NCBI GenBank assembly: GCA_947628205.1
Contig: CANQYX010000012.1
Location: forward strand, 1 to 32,135
Reading direction: 5' to 3'
Length of the DNA: 32,135 nt
From: an uncultured Clostridia bacterium
GTDB lineage: Bacteria > Bacillota > Clostridia > Christensenellales > UBA1242
The notes beneath the pieces are model-generated. The model did no database searches. It was not told where the DNA came from and saw only the letters and a program-made list of their open reading frames with translations. The translations under genes and the position numbers were made by a program. Shown here piece after piece: positions 15,151 to 23,178 of this stretch (within the stretch, counting starts at the first letter, position 1; the number at the start of each line of letters is the position of its first letter).

Positions 15151-17895
15151 ATGCTAGAACTTTCAAATATAGTTAAAAATTATCAACTTAAAGACCAAAC
15201 TGTAACCGCGCTTAAAGGGGTTAGTGTTTGTTTTAGGCGCAATGAGTTTGTTTCAATTTTAGGGCCATCTGGTTGTGGAAAAACCACTTTGTTAAATATT
15301 ATCGGTGGGCTGGATAAATACACGTCTGGCGACCTTATCATTGATGGTGTTTCCACTAAGGACTATAAGGATAAAGATTGGGATAATTATCGCAACCATA
15401 GGGTTGGTTTCGTTTTTCAAAGTTACAATTTAATTCCGCATCAAACAGTGTTAGAAAATGTTGAGCTTGCGCTAACACTTAGTGGCATTAAAAGGGCAGA
15501 AAGGCGCAAACGCGCGGTTGAAGTTCTTGAAAAGGTTGGTTTGGGCGATAAATTAAAATCTAAACCCAATCAACTCTCGGGCGGGCAGATGCAACGCGTG
15601 GCAATTGCGCGCGCACTTGTTAACGACCCAGAAATTATTTTGGCAGACGAGCCAACCGGCGCGCTAGATAGCAAAACTAGCGTGCAGATTATGGACTTAT
15701 TAAAAGAGGTCAGCGCGGATAGATTGGTTATTATGGTTACACATAATCCAGATTTAGCCGAGCAATATTCAAACAGAATTATACGCTTGCTTGATGGCGA
15801 GGTTATTGAAGATAGTAAACCATACTCAAAAGCGCAAAGTGACAAAGAAATTGAAAAACATAAAGCAAAATTAGAAAAAACAGAACAGAAACAGGAAAAA
15901 CAGGGCTTTAAAAAGACAAAGAAAAAGAAATCGATGTCCATTTTTACAGCAATGTTTTTAAGTTTAAAAAATCTGCTAACCAAAAAGGGCAGAACAATTA
16001 TGGTGGCCTTCGCCGGCTCAATTGGCATTTTAGGCATTGCGCTTATTTTAGCAGTTAGCGCGGGCATGAATGGCTACATAGACACCATGCAAAGCCAAAG
16101 TTTATCTAGTTATCCAATAGCAGTTGCATCACTTTCGGTGGATTTGGGCACGGCAACAAACGCACTGATGAGTGACGACAAATCTTCAACCAACCAAGAA
16201 GAAGTGGGTGTATATGATTTGTTGGAATCATTAAAAAATTATGGCAAATATAACGTTATTAGCCCGGATTTTGTAAATTATGTTAACGATTATTATAAAC
16301 AAGAGAACAAGAATAGTTTGTTAAACGATAGGCAAATTAGTTATGCCAGCGAAATGAGGTTTTTAACCCAAACTTCTAGCGGATATTTCCCTATTGTTGA
16401 TTCAATAACTTTTAGTGCATTTAGTGGCTCCACAAGTTCAATATTTTTCCAAGGTTTGAATAATGAAGAGTATGTGCGTTCAATGTATAACGTTGTGGGG
16501 GAATATCCAAAAGCGAAAAATGAAATTGCGCTGGTTCTAAATTCGGGCTCAATAGATAGCATGACCTTGCAAAGTTTTGGAATAGACCTTCCTTTAAAGA
16601 AAGAAGATGGCAAGTTTGAATCGTTAAAATTTAGCGATTTGATAAATAAAAAATCCTATCGTCTTTTCTTTAACGATGCGTATTTCAAATTAAATCCGCT
16701 TGCCGATGAAAATTTGGATTTTAATGAAGTTCTAACTCAAATAGCATATTTATCTACAATAATTAATGCAAAGGAAGAAGAACCGGCTGTTGAAGAAGTT
16801 GCTTTAACTTTGCCAGATGTAGAAACTGAAATAACTAAAGAGCAAGCAGTTGAAATGTTAAAAGCACTTCAATTATCGCTTTCAACATATTACTCACAGT
16901 TTGACAGTTTGCCAAACAAAGATGAGTTGTTTATTGACTTGAAAATAACGGGCGTTTTAACGCTTAAAGATGATGTTAGTGGCAGCATTTATTCAGATGG
17001 GCTAATGTATACACAAGAATTGGCAGAATTCTATCACGAAAATTGTCAAAACTCAAAATTAGTTAAGGCCTTAAAAGATAGATATCTTGACCAAACCGGC
17101 AGTTTTAAAACTGGCGCAGAAGAATTGCAATTTCCTAACAATAAAAAATATGTTTTAAACATTAGCGAACTATCCAGTTTAAGCGCGTTGCTGCCAAGTG
17201 CAGGGGTGGACAAAAGTTCATACAACTATGCTCGCCCAAGCGAAATGATTGACGCACTTAACAAATATTTTAAAATTGAAATGTCGGATAGCGATATAAT
17301 AGATTTATATTTGCAAATTTATGGCGCAAGTAACATTCCAACTGGCATGTATTTCTATGTTAAATCATTTGAGGGAAAGGACGATTTTATGCGCATGATA
17401 GACACGTGGAACGACAAAGAGGGAGTGTATAAAATTAGCATTGCAGATAGCACATCTTTCTTAACAAGCATGCTAAAATCGTTGGTTAACATAATCTCTT
17501 ATGTGTTAGTGGCGTTTGCAGCAATTTCGTTGCTTGTATCATCAATTATGATTGCAATTATAACTTACACTTCAGTTATCGAGCGAACAAAAGAAATTGG
17601 CGTGCTCAGGAGCGTGGGTGCCTCAAAACGCGATGTTTCTCGCGTGTTCAATGCGGAAACAATCATTATTGGCTTGCTTGCTGGCTTGTTTGGCGTTGCG
17701 TTGGCTGGGTTGTTAACAATACCAATAAGTTTGGTGTTGAAAGCGTTAACTGGCGTTGGTGGGCTTGCCGTTCTAAACCCATTGCCATGCTTAATTTTAA
17801 TTCTAATAAGTATGTTCTTAACTTTCATAGCCGGCCTTGTGCCTGCACGCATTGCCTCGAAAAAGGACCCAGTGCTTGCACTAAGAACAGAGTAG
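15151..17895 (+). CDS. One-chain ABC exporter, ATPase fused to FtsX/MacB permease
   Basis: The 914-residue protein joins a LolD/MacB-type ATPase to its permease. ATPase residues 1-225 show Walker [10 protein letters not shown] (about 38), [10 protein letters not shown], signature LSGGQMQR, Walker [12 protein letters not shown] and VTHN. A lysine/glutamate-rich linker (about 228-265) leads to the first membrane helix (about 283-305), a large extracellular domain (about 310-765), then three helices near 775-800, 830-860 and 880-905 with the FtsX sequence [15 protein letters not shown]. Type VII ABC proteins of this form act as mechanotransmitters, moving peptides, antibiotics or lipoproteins. 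Unlike MacB, the extracellular domain is long and acidic. AGGGG lies 6 nt before the ATG. It is probably controlled by the adjacent MarR. Confidence 0.92.
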   Translation: MLELSNIVKNYQLKDQTVTALKGVSVCFRRNEFVSILGPSGCGKTTLLNIIGGLDKYTSGDLIIDGVSTKDYKDKDWDNYRNHRVGFVFQSYNLIPHQTVLENVELALTLSGIKRAERRKRAVEVLEKVGLGDKLKSKPNQLSGGQMQRVAIARALVNDPEIILADEPTGALDSKTSVQIMDLLKEVSADRLVIMVTHNPDLAEQYSNRIIRLLDGEVIEDSKPYSKAQSDKEIEKHKAKLEKTEQKQEKQGFKKTKKKKSMSIFTAMFLSLKNLLTKKGRTIMVAFAGSIGILGIALILAVSAGMNGYIDTMQSQSLSSYPIAVASLSVDLGTATNALMSDDKSSTNQEEVGVYDLLESLKNYGKYNVISPDFVNYVNDYYKQENKNSLLNDRQISYASEMRFLTQTSSGYFPIVDSITFSAFSGSTSSIFFQGLNNEEYVRSMYNVVGEYPKAKNEIALVLNSGSIDSMTLQSFGIDLPLKKEDGKFESLKFSDLINKKSYRLFFNDAYFKLNPLADENLDFNEVLTQIAYLSTIINAKEEEPAVEEVALTLPDVETEITKEQAVEMLKALQLSLSTYYSQFDSLPNKDELFIDLKITGVLTLKDDVSGSIYSDGLMYTQELAEFYHENCQNSKLVKALKDRYLDQTGSFKTGAEELQFPNNKKYVLNISELSSLSALLPSAGVDKSSYNYARPSEMIDALNKYFKIEMSDSDIIDLYLQIYGASNIPTGMYFYVKSFEGKDDFMRMIDTWNDKEGVYKISIADSTSFLTSMLKSLVNIISYVLVAFAAISLLVSSIMIAIITYTSVIERTKEIGVLRSVGASKRDVSRVFNAETIIIGLLAGLFGVALAGLLTIPISLVLKALTGVGGLAVLNPLPCLILILISMFLTFIAGLVPARIASKKDPVLALRTE

Positions 17896-17923
17896 AGGTA
17901 AGTTAAAAATTTAACTAAAAATT

Positions 17924-17953
17924 AAAAGCAAAGTGAAAAATCTTTGCTTTTTT
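17924..17953 (+). terminator. Terminator of the exporter gene
   Basis: AAAAGCAAAG, 8-nt loop, CTTTGCTTTT followed by further T. The remaining stretch to 18105 is AT-rich and shows nothing recognisable. Confidence 0.85.
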
Positions 17954-18105
17954 GTTAATTGTGGCTTATTGATTTTATCCTAATATGATTATTACTATTG
18001 TTATAAATATAATAATAATTATAATTACATATTGAGTAGTTAAAAATTTGCCGGCACAAAATTTTTGTTTTCTTTTGTTAAATTTGTAAATAATCATTTA
18101 AATTA

Positions 18106-18134
18106 TTGACTAAAAAATTTAGTTGTGTTAAATT
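18106..18134 (+). promoter_or_regulatory. Promoter of the M16 peptidase, next to its ATG
   Basis: TTGACT (18106-18111), 17-nt spacer, TAAATT (18129-18134). Only 9 nt separate the -10 from the ATG at 18144, and there is no Shine-Dalgarno, so the mRNA is probably leaderless. Confidence 0.7.
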
Positions 18135-18143
18135 CTATTTTGT

Positions 18144-19445
18144 ATGAAATATATTCAAGCAAAACTGAACAATGGCGGTAAACTCCATTATGTAAAAAAC
18201 AAAATCAACAAAGCAACCTATGTTGATGTGCTTTTTAATTGCGGTGCTAGGTGCGACACTATTTCTGGCCTTGCCCATTTTGTAGAGCATATGTTTTTCA
18301 GCGGCACAAAAAGTTTGAACAAATTTCAAGTTTCGCAAAAATACAAGTCATTCGTGTCGACAAATGCCTACACAAATTTGCGCGAAATTGCCTTTACTGG
18401 AACAATTTTTACAAACGAACTTAAAGATTATTTTTCAACAATTGCCACCCTTATTTGTGAAAGCACATTCACGCAAGAGGCAGTGGATAAAGAACGCAAA
18501 ATTATCAATCAAGAAATTGCAGAATACGAAGATAAGCATGAGGGCGCGGCTTACACATTAAATTTGTATAATCTTTACGCTTTGCCTTCGTTTAAAGAAA
18601 AAACATTTTGTGGCTCAACCGCAACAATAACAAAAATCACCTCTAAAGACATTAAAAAGTTTGTAAAAAAATATTTTGTTGCCAACAATATGGAAATTTA
18701 TATTTGCTCGCCTTTAAGTTTAAATAAAACCAAACAGATTGCAAACAAAAATCTTGCCAATATTTTGCCTGTTGATGCCAATTTTGAAAGCTTGCCAGTT
18801 CATTTTTACGATGTAAAAAATGCCAACTTTTTCAAAACCAAAGCGGTGGATATTCCAAAATGCTATATAAATTTGAACTTCACCTTTAAAAAGAACATTT
18901 ATGATTTTGAATATACAAGAAAATTGGAAATGGCACTTGGCATAATTAACGATAGCTCGGTTGGCATGCTAAAACAATTAAGGCTTAAAAAAGATTTGGT
19001 TTACGCGGCATATATTGGCTATGTTACGCTTGAAAACACCAGCATATTGAATTTTAATTGCGCTTGCGAGCCTAACAACGTTAACGATGTCATTAAGACG
19101 GTGGCGGAATATTTTGCCTCGCTTTTGGACGAAGGTTTTACGGACGAACAACTAAATTTAGTTAAGCGAAAAAACAAACATAGAGAGGTAAAAAAGTTGC
19201 CATCAATTTCTCGCCTCATGAACACGCTTTATGATTTTAGATGGTTTGGCAAAATTTTGGATTATAAAAAGTTCAAAAAAATAAAGGCTAACGCTACAAT
19301 TGAAGATTGCAATGCGGTTATTCGCGAAGCATTAACAAATGCTCAGCCAAGTTTAAGTTTGTATGGCAGTTTTGATAAATCTACGCTAATTTCAAAGGCG
19401 GAATTTAACAAGCTGTTTGATTTTGAAAACAAATATAATTGGTAA
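18144..19445 (+). CDS. M16-family zinc peptidase
   Basis: The 433-residue pitrilysin/processing-peptidase relative has the inverted zinc motif H-F-V-E-H at 45-49 and the third ligand Glu at about 124 (IINQEIAEYED), 75 residues later as expected. The C-terminal half includes KQLRLKKDLVYAAYIG, matching the Arg/Tyr substrate-binding region of the family's second domain. It therefore looks active on its own, although many bacterial M16 proteins work in pairs and no partner gene lies beside it. Its substrate is unknown. There is no ribosome-binding site; the start lies 9 nt after the -10 box. It stands alone between the exporter gene and RNase J. Confidence 0.9.
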   Translation: MKYIQAKLNNGGKLHYVKNKINKATYVDVLFNCGARCDTISGLAHFVEHMFFSGTKSLNKFQVSQKYKSFVSTNAYTNLREIAFTGTIFTNELKDYFSTIATLICESTFTQEAVDKERKIINQEIAEYEDKHEGAAYTLNLYNLYALPSFKEKTFCGSTATITKITSKDIKKFVKKYFVANNMEIYICSPLSLNKTKQIANKNLANILPVDANFESLPVHFYDVKNANFFKTKAVDIPKCYINLNFTFKKNIYDFEYTRKLEMALGIINDSSVGMLKQLRLKKDLVYAAYIGYVTLENTSILNFNCACEPNNVNDVIKTVAEYFASLLDEGFTDEQLNLVKRKNKHREVKKLPSISRLMNTLYDFRWFGKILDYKKFKKIKANATIEDCNAVIREALTNAQPSLSLYGSFDKSTLISKAEFNKLFDFENKYNW

Positions 19446-19510
19446 TTAATTTGTTTTTGCCTTTTACGCCAAAATGCGCAAAAAATAAAAATAAAAATTA
19501 TAATTTTTGC

Positions 19511-19538
19511 TTGACATTTGTTTAAATTGTGGTATAAT
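19511..19538 (+). promoter_or_regulatory. RNase J promoter
   Basis: TTGACA (19511-19516), 16-nt spacer, TATAAT (19533-19538). Confidence 0.85.
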
Positions 19539-19544
19539 AACAAT

Positions 19545-19754
19545 AAGATTTCATTTTTGTAACTTAATATTAAGGTAGATTTAACCTTATAAATTTAATG
19601 GCTTGCAGTTTGCAAACCTGTTTGTTATGTTGTAAAAATGATTTTTTCGCGCGCTTTTATTATTAAATTAAATTTTATTTATTCTTTTGCAACTTTTCTT
19701 ATCAAGAAAAGTTGTGCAAAAGAAATTTTAAATAAAAAAACAAAAAGGAGAAAT
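19545..19754 (+). promoter_or_regulatory. Long structured leader of the RNase J mRNA
   Basis: About 210 nt lie between the expected start and the ATG. Visible structures are TAAGGT/ACCTTA (19571-19576 with 19584-19589), the self-complementary GTTTGCAAAC near 19608, and an 11-bp perfect stem CAACTTTTCTT/AAGAAAAGTTG (19690-19700 with 19704-19714, 3-nt loop) about 30 nt before the ribosome-binding site. An open frame runs through it from 19638, but the strong AGGAG belongs to 19755. The structure could allow RNase J to control its own message (inference). Confidence 0.6.
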
Positions 19755-21713
19755 ATGGATAATTTAATATCAAGTGAGGAGTTCGATTCCTCAATCAAAA
19801 CAAATGCGGATTTACAGGCTCAAAAGCCAGATTTTTCAAAAACTAGCACTGTCAATTCGCCAAAACAATTTAAACCAAGGCAGCACAACCACAATGCTCA
19901 CCACAATGTGCAAAAAACCGAAGCACAGCCAAGCGAAAGAGCAGCACAAATTCAAAATCAGCGCATGGATCAATCTGCCATAATTCAAAACGCTTTCACC
20001 GAAAACACGGTGGTTTATTCGTCTGAAGACACAGAAAAACAGCCAAAACCGCGCGCCAACAACTTAAAAGTTATGTTTTTGGGCGGCATAGGCGAAATCG
20101 GCAAAAATATGACTGTTTTGGAGTATGGGAAAGACATCGTGGTTATAGATTGCGGCGTTATGTTTCCGTCGCTCGACATGTTGGGCATAGATCTTGTGGT
20201 GCCTGATATTACCTATCTTGTTGAAAATAAGGATAAAGTTCGCGGATTTTTAATCACGCACGGGCATGAGGACCACATTGGCAGCATCCCTTATGTTGTA
20301 AACGAAATCAACGCGCCAATTTACGCCAGCAAAATGACGTGTGGGCTTATCAAAAAGAAAATGGAAGAGCATAAAAAGGTGGAGTATAAAACCATTGCGG
20401 TTAAGGCAAAGCAAAAAATTACGCTTGGCTGCTTTGAAATTGAGTTTATTCACGTAAATCACGCAATTCCGGGCGCGTTTGCACTTGCAATTAAAACGCC
20501 GGTTGGCATGGTCGTCCACACGGGGGACTATAAAATAGATTTAACCCCAATTTACGACGAGCCGTTCGATTTCCACACCTTTGCCGAACTTGGCAAGCAG
20601 GGCGTTTTGCTTTATATGAGCGATAGCACCAACGCTGAACGTGAAGGGTTTTCGCTATCCGAGCGCGTGGTTGGCGCAACGCTTGAAAAATTGTTTGTAG
20701 AAAATAAAGAACACCGCATAATTGTGGCAGCTTTTGCTTCAAATGTTGACAGAATGCAAGAGGTTATGAACCTAGCTGAAAAGTATGGCAGAAAGGTGGT
20801 TTTAACTGGCAGAAGCATGGTTAATGTAACTGACGTGGCAACACAAATTGGCGAAATGAAGGTCAACAAAAATAACATAATTGAAGTTGAAAAAATGAAA
20901 AATTATAAGGATAGCGAGTTGCTCATCCTATCCACCGGCAGCCAGGGTGAGCCAAACAGCGCGCTTTCTCGCATGGCAAACGGCGAGTTTAAGGGCATTG
21001 AAATTGGGGATAACGATCTTGTCATCTTTTCTAGTTCGCCAATTCCAGGCAACGAAAAAACAATCAACAATACCATAAACAAACTTATTATGCTTGGCGC
21101 AAAAGTTATATATAATCAACTTGAACAGGTGCACGCTTCCGGCCACGCTTGCAAGGACGAGCAAAAAATTATGTTAAATTTGATTAAGCCAAAATATTTC
21201 ATCCCTGTTCACGGCGAACAAAGGCATTTGCTTGCTCAGCGCGAGAGCGCCATCGCGGTTGGCATAGATAAGCACAACATTTTGCTGCCAATGCTTGGCA
21301 TGCGCGTTGAACTTAACAAAAATTTCATGAAAATGACCGGTTCTGTTCCTTTCGGCAGCAGGTTAATTGATGGCGCTGGCATTGGAGAGATGGAAAGCAA
21401 CGTGTTGCGTGAAAGGAAACAACTCAGCGAAGATGGCTTGTGCATAGTGATTTTAAATGTCAACACCAAACGCGGCGAACTCAACGCGCGCCCAGAAATT
21501 GTTTCGCGCGGCTTTACTTATACGGGCGAGGCACAAACTTGGCTTGAGGATGCACGCGCCACAATTGTCAATTCAATCGACCAAGACGCACTCCGTTCGC
21601 GCGACTATCTAACGGTTAAAATTGCCCTTCGCAAAGCATTAACAAATTATTTAAACAAAAAATTAAAACGCAAACCAATGATTGTGCCAATAATTATTGA
21701 AAGTAACGACTAG
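19755..21713 (+). CDS. rnj: Ribonuclease J
   Basis: The metallo-beta-lactamase/beta-CASP ribonuclease has 5'-3' exonuclease and endonuclease activity in mRNA decay and rRNA processing. It is 652 residues, about 95 longer than Bacillus RNase J1. The extra length is an N-terminal region (1-95) rich in Gln, Asn, His and Ser, with no predicted fold. The catalytic core begins at LKVMFLGGIGEIGKNM. The zinc motif is THGHEDHIG (His169, His171, Asp173, His174), then HTGDYK, beta-CASP motifs in SDSTNAEREGFS and STGSQGEP, and HASGHA and PVHGEQRHL for the remaining ligands. The ATG at 19755 has AAGGAG upstream; an earlier in-frame ATG at 19638 lacks a ribosome-binding site. It has its own promoter and a long structured leader. 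Confidence 0.95.
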   Translation: MDNLISSEEFDSSIKTNADLQAQKPDFSKTSTVNSPKQFKPRQHNHNAHHNVQKTEAQPSERAAQIQNQRMDQSAIIQNAFTENTVVYSSEDTEKQPKPRANNLKVMFLGGIGEIGKNMTVLEYGKDIVVIDCGVMFPSLDMLGIDLVVPDITYLVENKDKVRGFLITHGHEDHIGSIPYVVNEINAPIYASKMTCGLIKKKMEEHKKVEYKTIAVKAKQKITLGCFEIEFIHVNHAIPGAFALAIKTPVGMVVHTGDYKIDLTPIYDEPFDFHTFAELGKQGVLLYMSDSTNAEREGFSLSERVVGATLEKLFVENKEHRIIVAAFASNVDRMQEVMNLAEKYGRKVVLTGRSMVNVTDVATQIGEMKVNKNNIIEVEKMKNYKDSELLILSTGSQGEPNSALSRMANGEFKGIEIGDNDLVIFSSSPIPGNEKTINNTINKLIMLGAKVIYNQLEQVHASGHACKDEQKIMLNLIKPKYFIPVHGEQRHLLAQRESAIAVGIDKHNILLPMLGMRVELNKNFMKMTGSVPFGSRLIDGAGIGEMESNVLRERKQLSEDGLCIVILNVNTKRGELNARPEIVSRGFTYTGEAQTWLEDARATIVNSIDQDALRSRDYLTVKIALRKALTNYLNKKLKRKPMIVPIIIESND

Positions 21714-21783
21714 AGTGAAAATTTGCCCTCTTTAATCGTTTTTAAATAAATTTAAAAACTTCATTTTTAGGCAATTTTCACTC
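21713..21783. repeat. Nested inverted repeats after RNase J
   Basis: The outer arms are GAGTGAAAATTTGCC (21713-21727) and GGCAATTTTCACTC (21770-21783), matching with a one-base bulge. The inner arms GTTTTTAAAT and ATTTAAAAAC (21738-21759) match perfectly. GCCCTC (21725-21730) can pair instead with GAGGGC (21791-21796). It may act as the terminator of RNase J, but the T run is poor. Confidence 0.6.
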
Positions 21784-21824
21784 TTGCTATGAGGGCAGAC
21801 CAAAAATTTAGTTTTCCCTCATTA

Positions 21825-21924
21825 CTCCTTTTCCATAAAGGATTAATTAGTACTCCTGTGTCATTGCGAGAGATTAAAAATGGGGCCCCACAAAACAATT
21901 TATTGTTTTGAAGGGGAAAAGGAG
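21825..21924. repeat. Second nested inverted repeat
   Basis: The outer arms CTCCTTTTCC (21825-21834) and GGAAAAGGAG (21915-21924) match perfectly. Inside is CAAAACAAT/ATTGTTTTG (21891-21899 with 21902-21910), flanked by CCCC and GGGG. TGGGGCCCCA (21881-21890) is self-complementary. TGTCATTGCGAG (21859-21870) is the left end of a dispersed repeat. No frame is apparent. Confidence 0.6.
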
Positions 21925-21990
21925 CAACCGCATAAATGCTTACAATTTTTTGTGTTACAAAAAATTTAGTTTAAAGGCGAGTTGCGACGA

Positions 21991-22037
21991 TGTCATACCG
22001 ACCGAGCGAGCAAGGCGAGCGAGTGGAGTGTATCTCT
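21991..22037 (+). repeat. Dispersed repeat, ATAC/GTAT variant
   Basis: It starts TGTCATACCGA and ends GTGTATCTCT. ATAC near the left pairs with GTAT near the right. It is a further variant of the TGTC...CT family, directly followed by another copy. The remaining bases 21925-21990 show nothing recognisable. Confidence 0.7.
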
Positions 22038-22040
22038 CAC

Positions 22041-22076
22041 TGTCATTCTGAGCAAGCGTAGCGCGCCGAAGAATCT
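22041..22076 (+). repeat. Dispersed repeat abutting trmR
   Basis: TGTCATTCTGAGC, a 13-base middle, CGAAGAATCT. It ends 7 nt before the ATG of the methyltransferase gene, so the normal ribosome-binding region is occupied by the repeat. Confidence 0.85.
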
Positions 22077-22083
22077 AAACCTT

Positions 22084-22665
22084 ATGAAAATAGACGAAAA
22101 CATAAAGCACAGCGGAATAGAACATAAAGTGCCAATAAGCATGGACGACACTTTGTCTTTCATCTGCAAAACTATAAACGAAAACGCTTGCAAATCGGTT
22201 TTAGAAATTGGCACAGCAATCGGCTTTGGCTCAATCACAATCGCAGAAAACACAACTTGCGAGTTTATTGACTCACTTGAAATAGACGAAACGCGTTACG
22301 CCGAAGCGCAAAAAAATGTTGCTGCGCACAAGCTAACCAACAAAATAAATTTGCATTTAATTGATGCGATGGACTATCTAAAAACCACCACAAAAACTTA
22401 CGATTTTATCTATCTTGATGGCCCCAAAGGGCAATATATAAACTATCTGCCATATATAATAAAAATTCTCAACAAAAACGGCATTTTGGTGGCGGATAAC
22501 CTCAATTTTCACGGCATGGTTACGGGCGAAATCCCCATTTCAAAGGGCTGCCGTGCAATGATAAAGGGTTTAAAAAAATATATATCCACCATAACCACCC
22601 ACCCAAAACTCACCACTCAAATTTTGCCAATCGGTGATGGGCTAGGCTATTCAATAAAAAAATAA
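22084..22665 (+). CDS. trmR: tRNA 5-hydroxyuridine methyltransferase-like protein (TrmR)
   Basis: The 193-residue class I SAM methyltransferase is of the O-methyltransferase 3 family. Motif I is VLEIGTAIGFGSI (about 40-52), the acidic end of beta-2 is SLEID, and the metal-binding residues fit Asp112 (YLDGPKGQY), Asp138 and Asn139 (VADNLNF). TrmR in Bacillus methylates 5-hydroxyuridine at tRNA position 34, and the U32 protein 500 bp downstream is the type that makes the hydroxyl. The N-terminus is about 20 residues shorter than usual before motif I. No ribosome-binding site precedes the ATG because a repeat lies there. An in-frame upstream ATG at 21982 would add repeat-encoded residues and is thought wrong. 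Confidence 0.82.
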   Translation: MKIDENIKHSGIEHKVPISMDDTLSFICKTINENACKSVLEIGTAIGFGSITIAENTTCEFIDSLEIDETRYAEAQKNVAAHKLTNKINLHLIDAMDYLKTTTKTYDFIYLDGPKGQYINYLPYIIKILNKNGILVADNLNFHGMVTGEIPISKGCRAMIKGLKKYISTITTHPKLTTQILPIGDGLGYSIKK

Positions 22666-22686
22666 AGGCAGGTTAACTGCCTTTTT
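22664..22686. terminator. Terminator between convergent genes
   Basis: AAAGGCAG, loop GTTAA, CTGCCTTT followed by T. It serves trmR and, read the other way with the AAAAAATAAA run, probably the minus-strand gene ending at 22685. Confidence 0.85.
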
Positions 22687-23050
22687 AATCCAAATTAGAA
22701 ATAGAAATAATTTCGTCAAGATTATTACTATTTAACACATATATTCTTAAATCTATTATATATTCATCAAATTCTGGTTTATTACACTCTTTTAAAAATT
22801 TTCTCCACGAACGCAAAAAACTTGCAAGCATTTCAGGGCTATTTTCGCTTTTAATATAAGTTATTTCATAATCATTTAGCACCATCTCGTTCATGCTTAA
22901 ACCATAAACAACATGCCAACCGTCTTTTTTTAGTTTAACAGAATATAGTGGAAGATGAAGAATTGTCCTTACAAAAAACGCAATGTCGTTTTCGTCTAAA
23001 AAATTGATATAAAAACATTTTCCGTTAAAATTTTCTTTTGTTTCAGCCAT
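22685..23050 (-). CDS. Hypothetical protein
   Basis: The 121-residue protein matches no family I recognise. It has an N-terminal beta-rich part (CFYINFLDENDIAFFVRTIL, then VVYGLSMNEMVLNDYEITYI) and a helical C-terminal half (MLASFLRSWRKFLKECNK, ending ISISNLD). No membrane segment or signal peptide is seen, so it is probably cytoplasmic. AAAGGA lies 7 nt before the ATG, and a good promoter is present upstream, which supports a real gene. It sits on the opposite strand between trmR and trhP, a pair that is adjacent in Bacillus. Confidence 0.65.
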   Translation of the reverse strand: MAETKENFNGKCFYINFLDENDIAFFVRTILHLPLYSVKLKKDGWHVVYGLSMNEMVLNDYEITYIKSENSPEMLASFLRSWRKFLKECNKPEFDEYIIDLRIYVLNSNNLDEIISISNLD

Positions 23051-23077
23051 AAATAATCCTTTTAATTCTTTATATTT

Positions 23078-23106
23078 ATTTTAACATCGAAATTTTAGTT
23101 TGTCAA
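23078..23106 (-). promoter_or_regulatory. Promoter of the hypothetical gene
   Basis: On the minus strand TTGACA (23101-23106) and TAAAAT (23078-23083) are 17 nt apart. Confidence 0.75.
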
Positions 23107-23142
23107 GCAATGTAAACAAATTTTTAAACAAACAAAAAATAG

Positions 23143-23171
23143 TTGAAATTTGTTTGTAAGTGTGCTAAAAT
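23143..23171 (+). promoter_or_regulatory. trhP promoter, next to its ATG
   Basis: TTGAAA (23143-23148), 17-nt spacer, TAAAAT (23166-23171) preceded by TGC. Seven nt separate the -10 from the ATG at 23179, so transcription should begin at or within a base or two of the start codon. Confidence 0.8.
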
Positions 23172-23178
23172 AACTAAT

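Noticed and set aside
15570-16067. 165-codon open frame on the minus strand
   Set aside because: It lies inside the ABC exporter ATPase and linker region with no independent signals.
17951-18105. Possible RNA gene in the AT-rich gap
   Set aside because: Only low-complexity AT sequence is present; no promoter-terminator pair or stable stem was seen.
19638-19754. In-frame ATG extending RNase J by 39 residues
   Set aside because: It has no ribosome-binding site, while 19755 has a strong AGGAG; the extension would also encode the leader hairpin.
23143-23178. In-frame TTG giving a 12-residue longer TrhP
   Set aside because: The TTG is the first half of the -35 box of the gene's own promoter, so it cannot be in the message.
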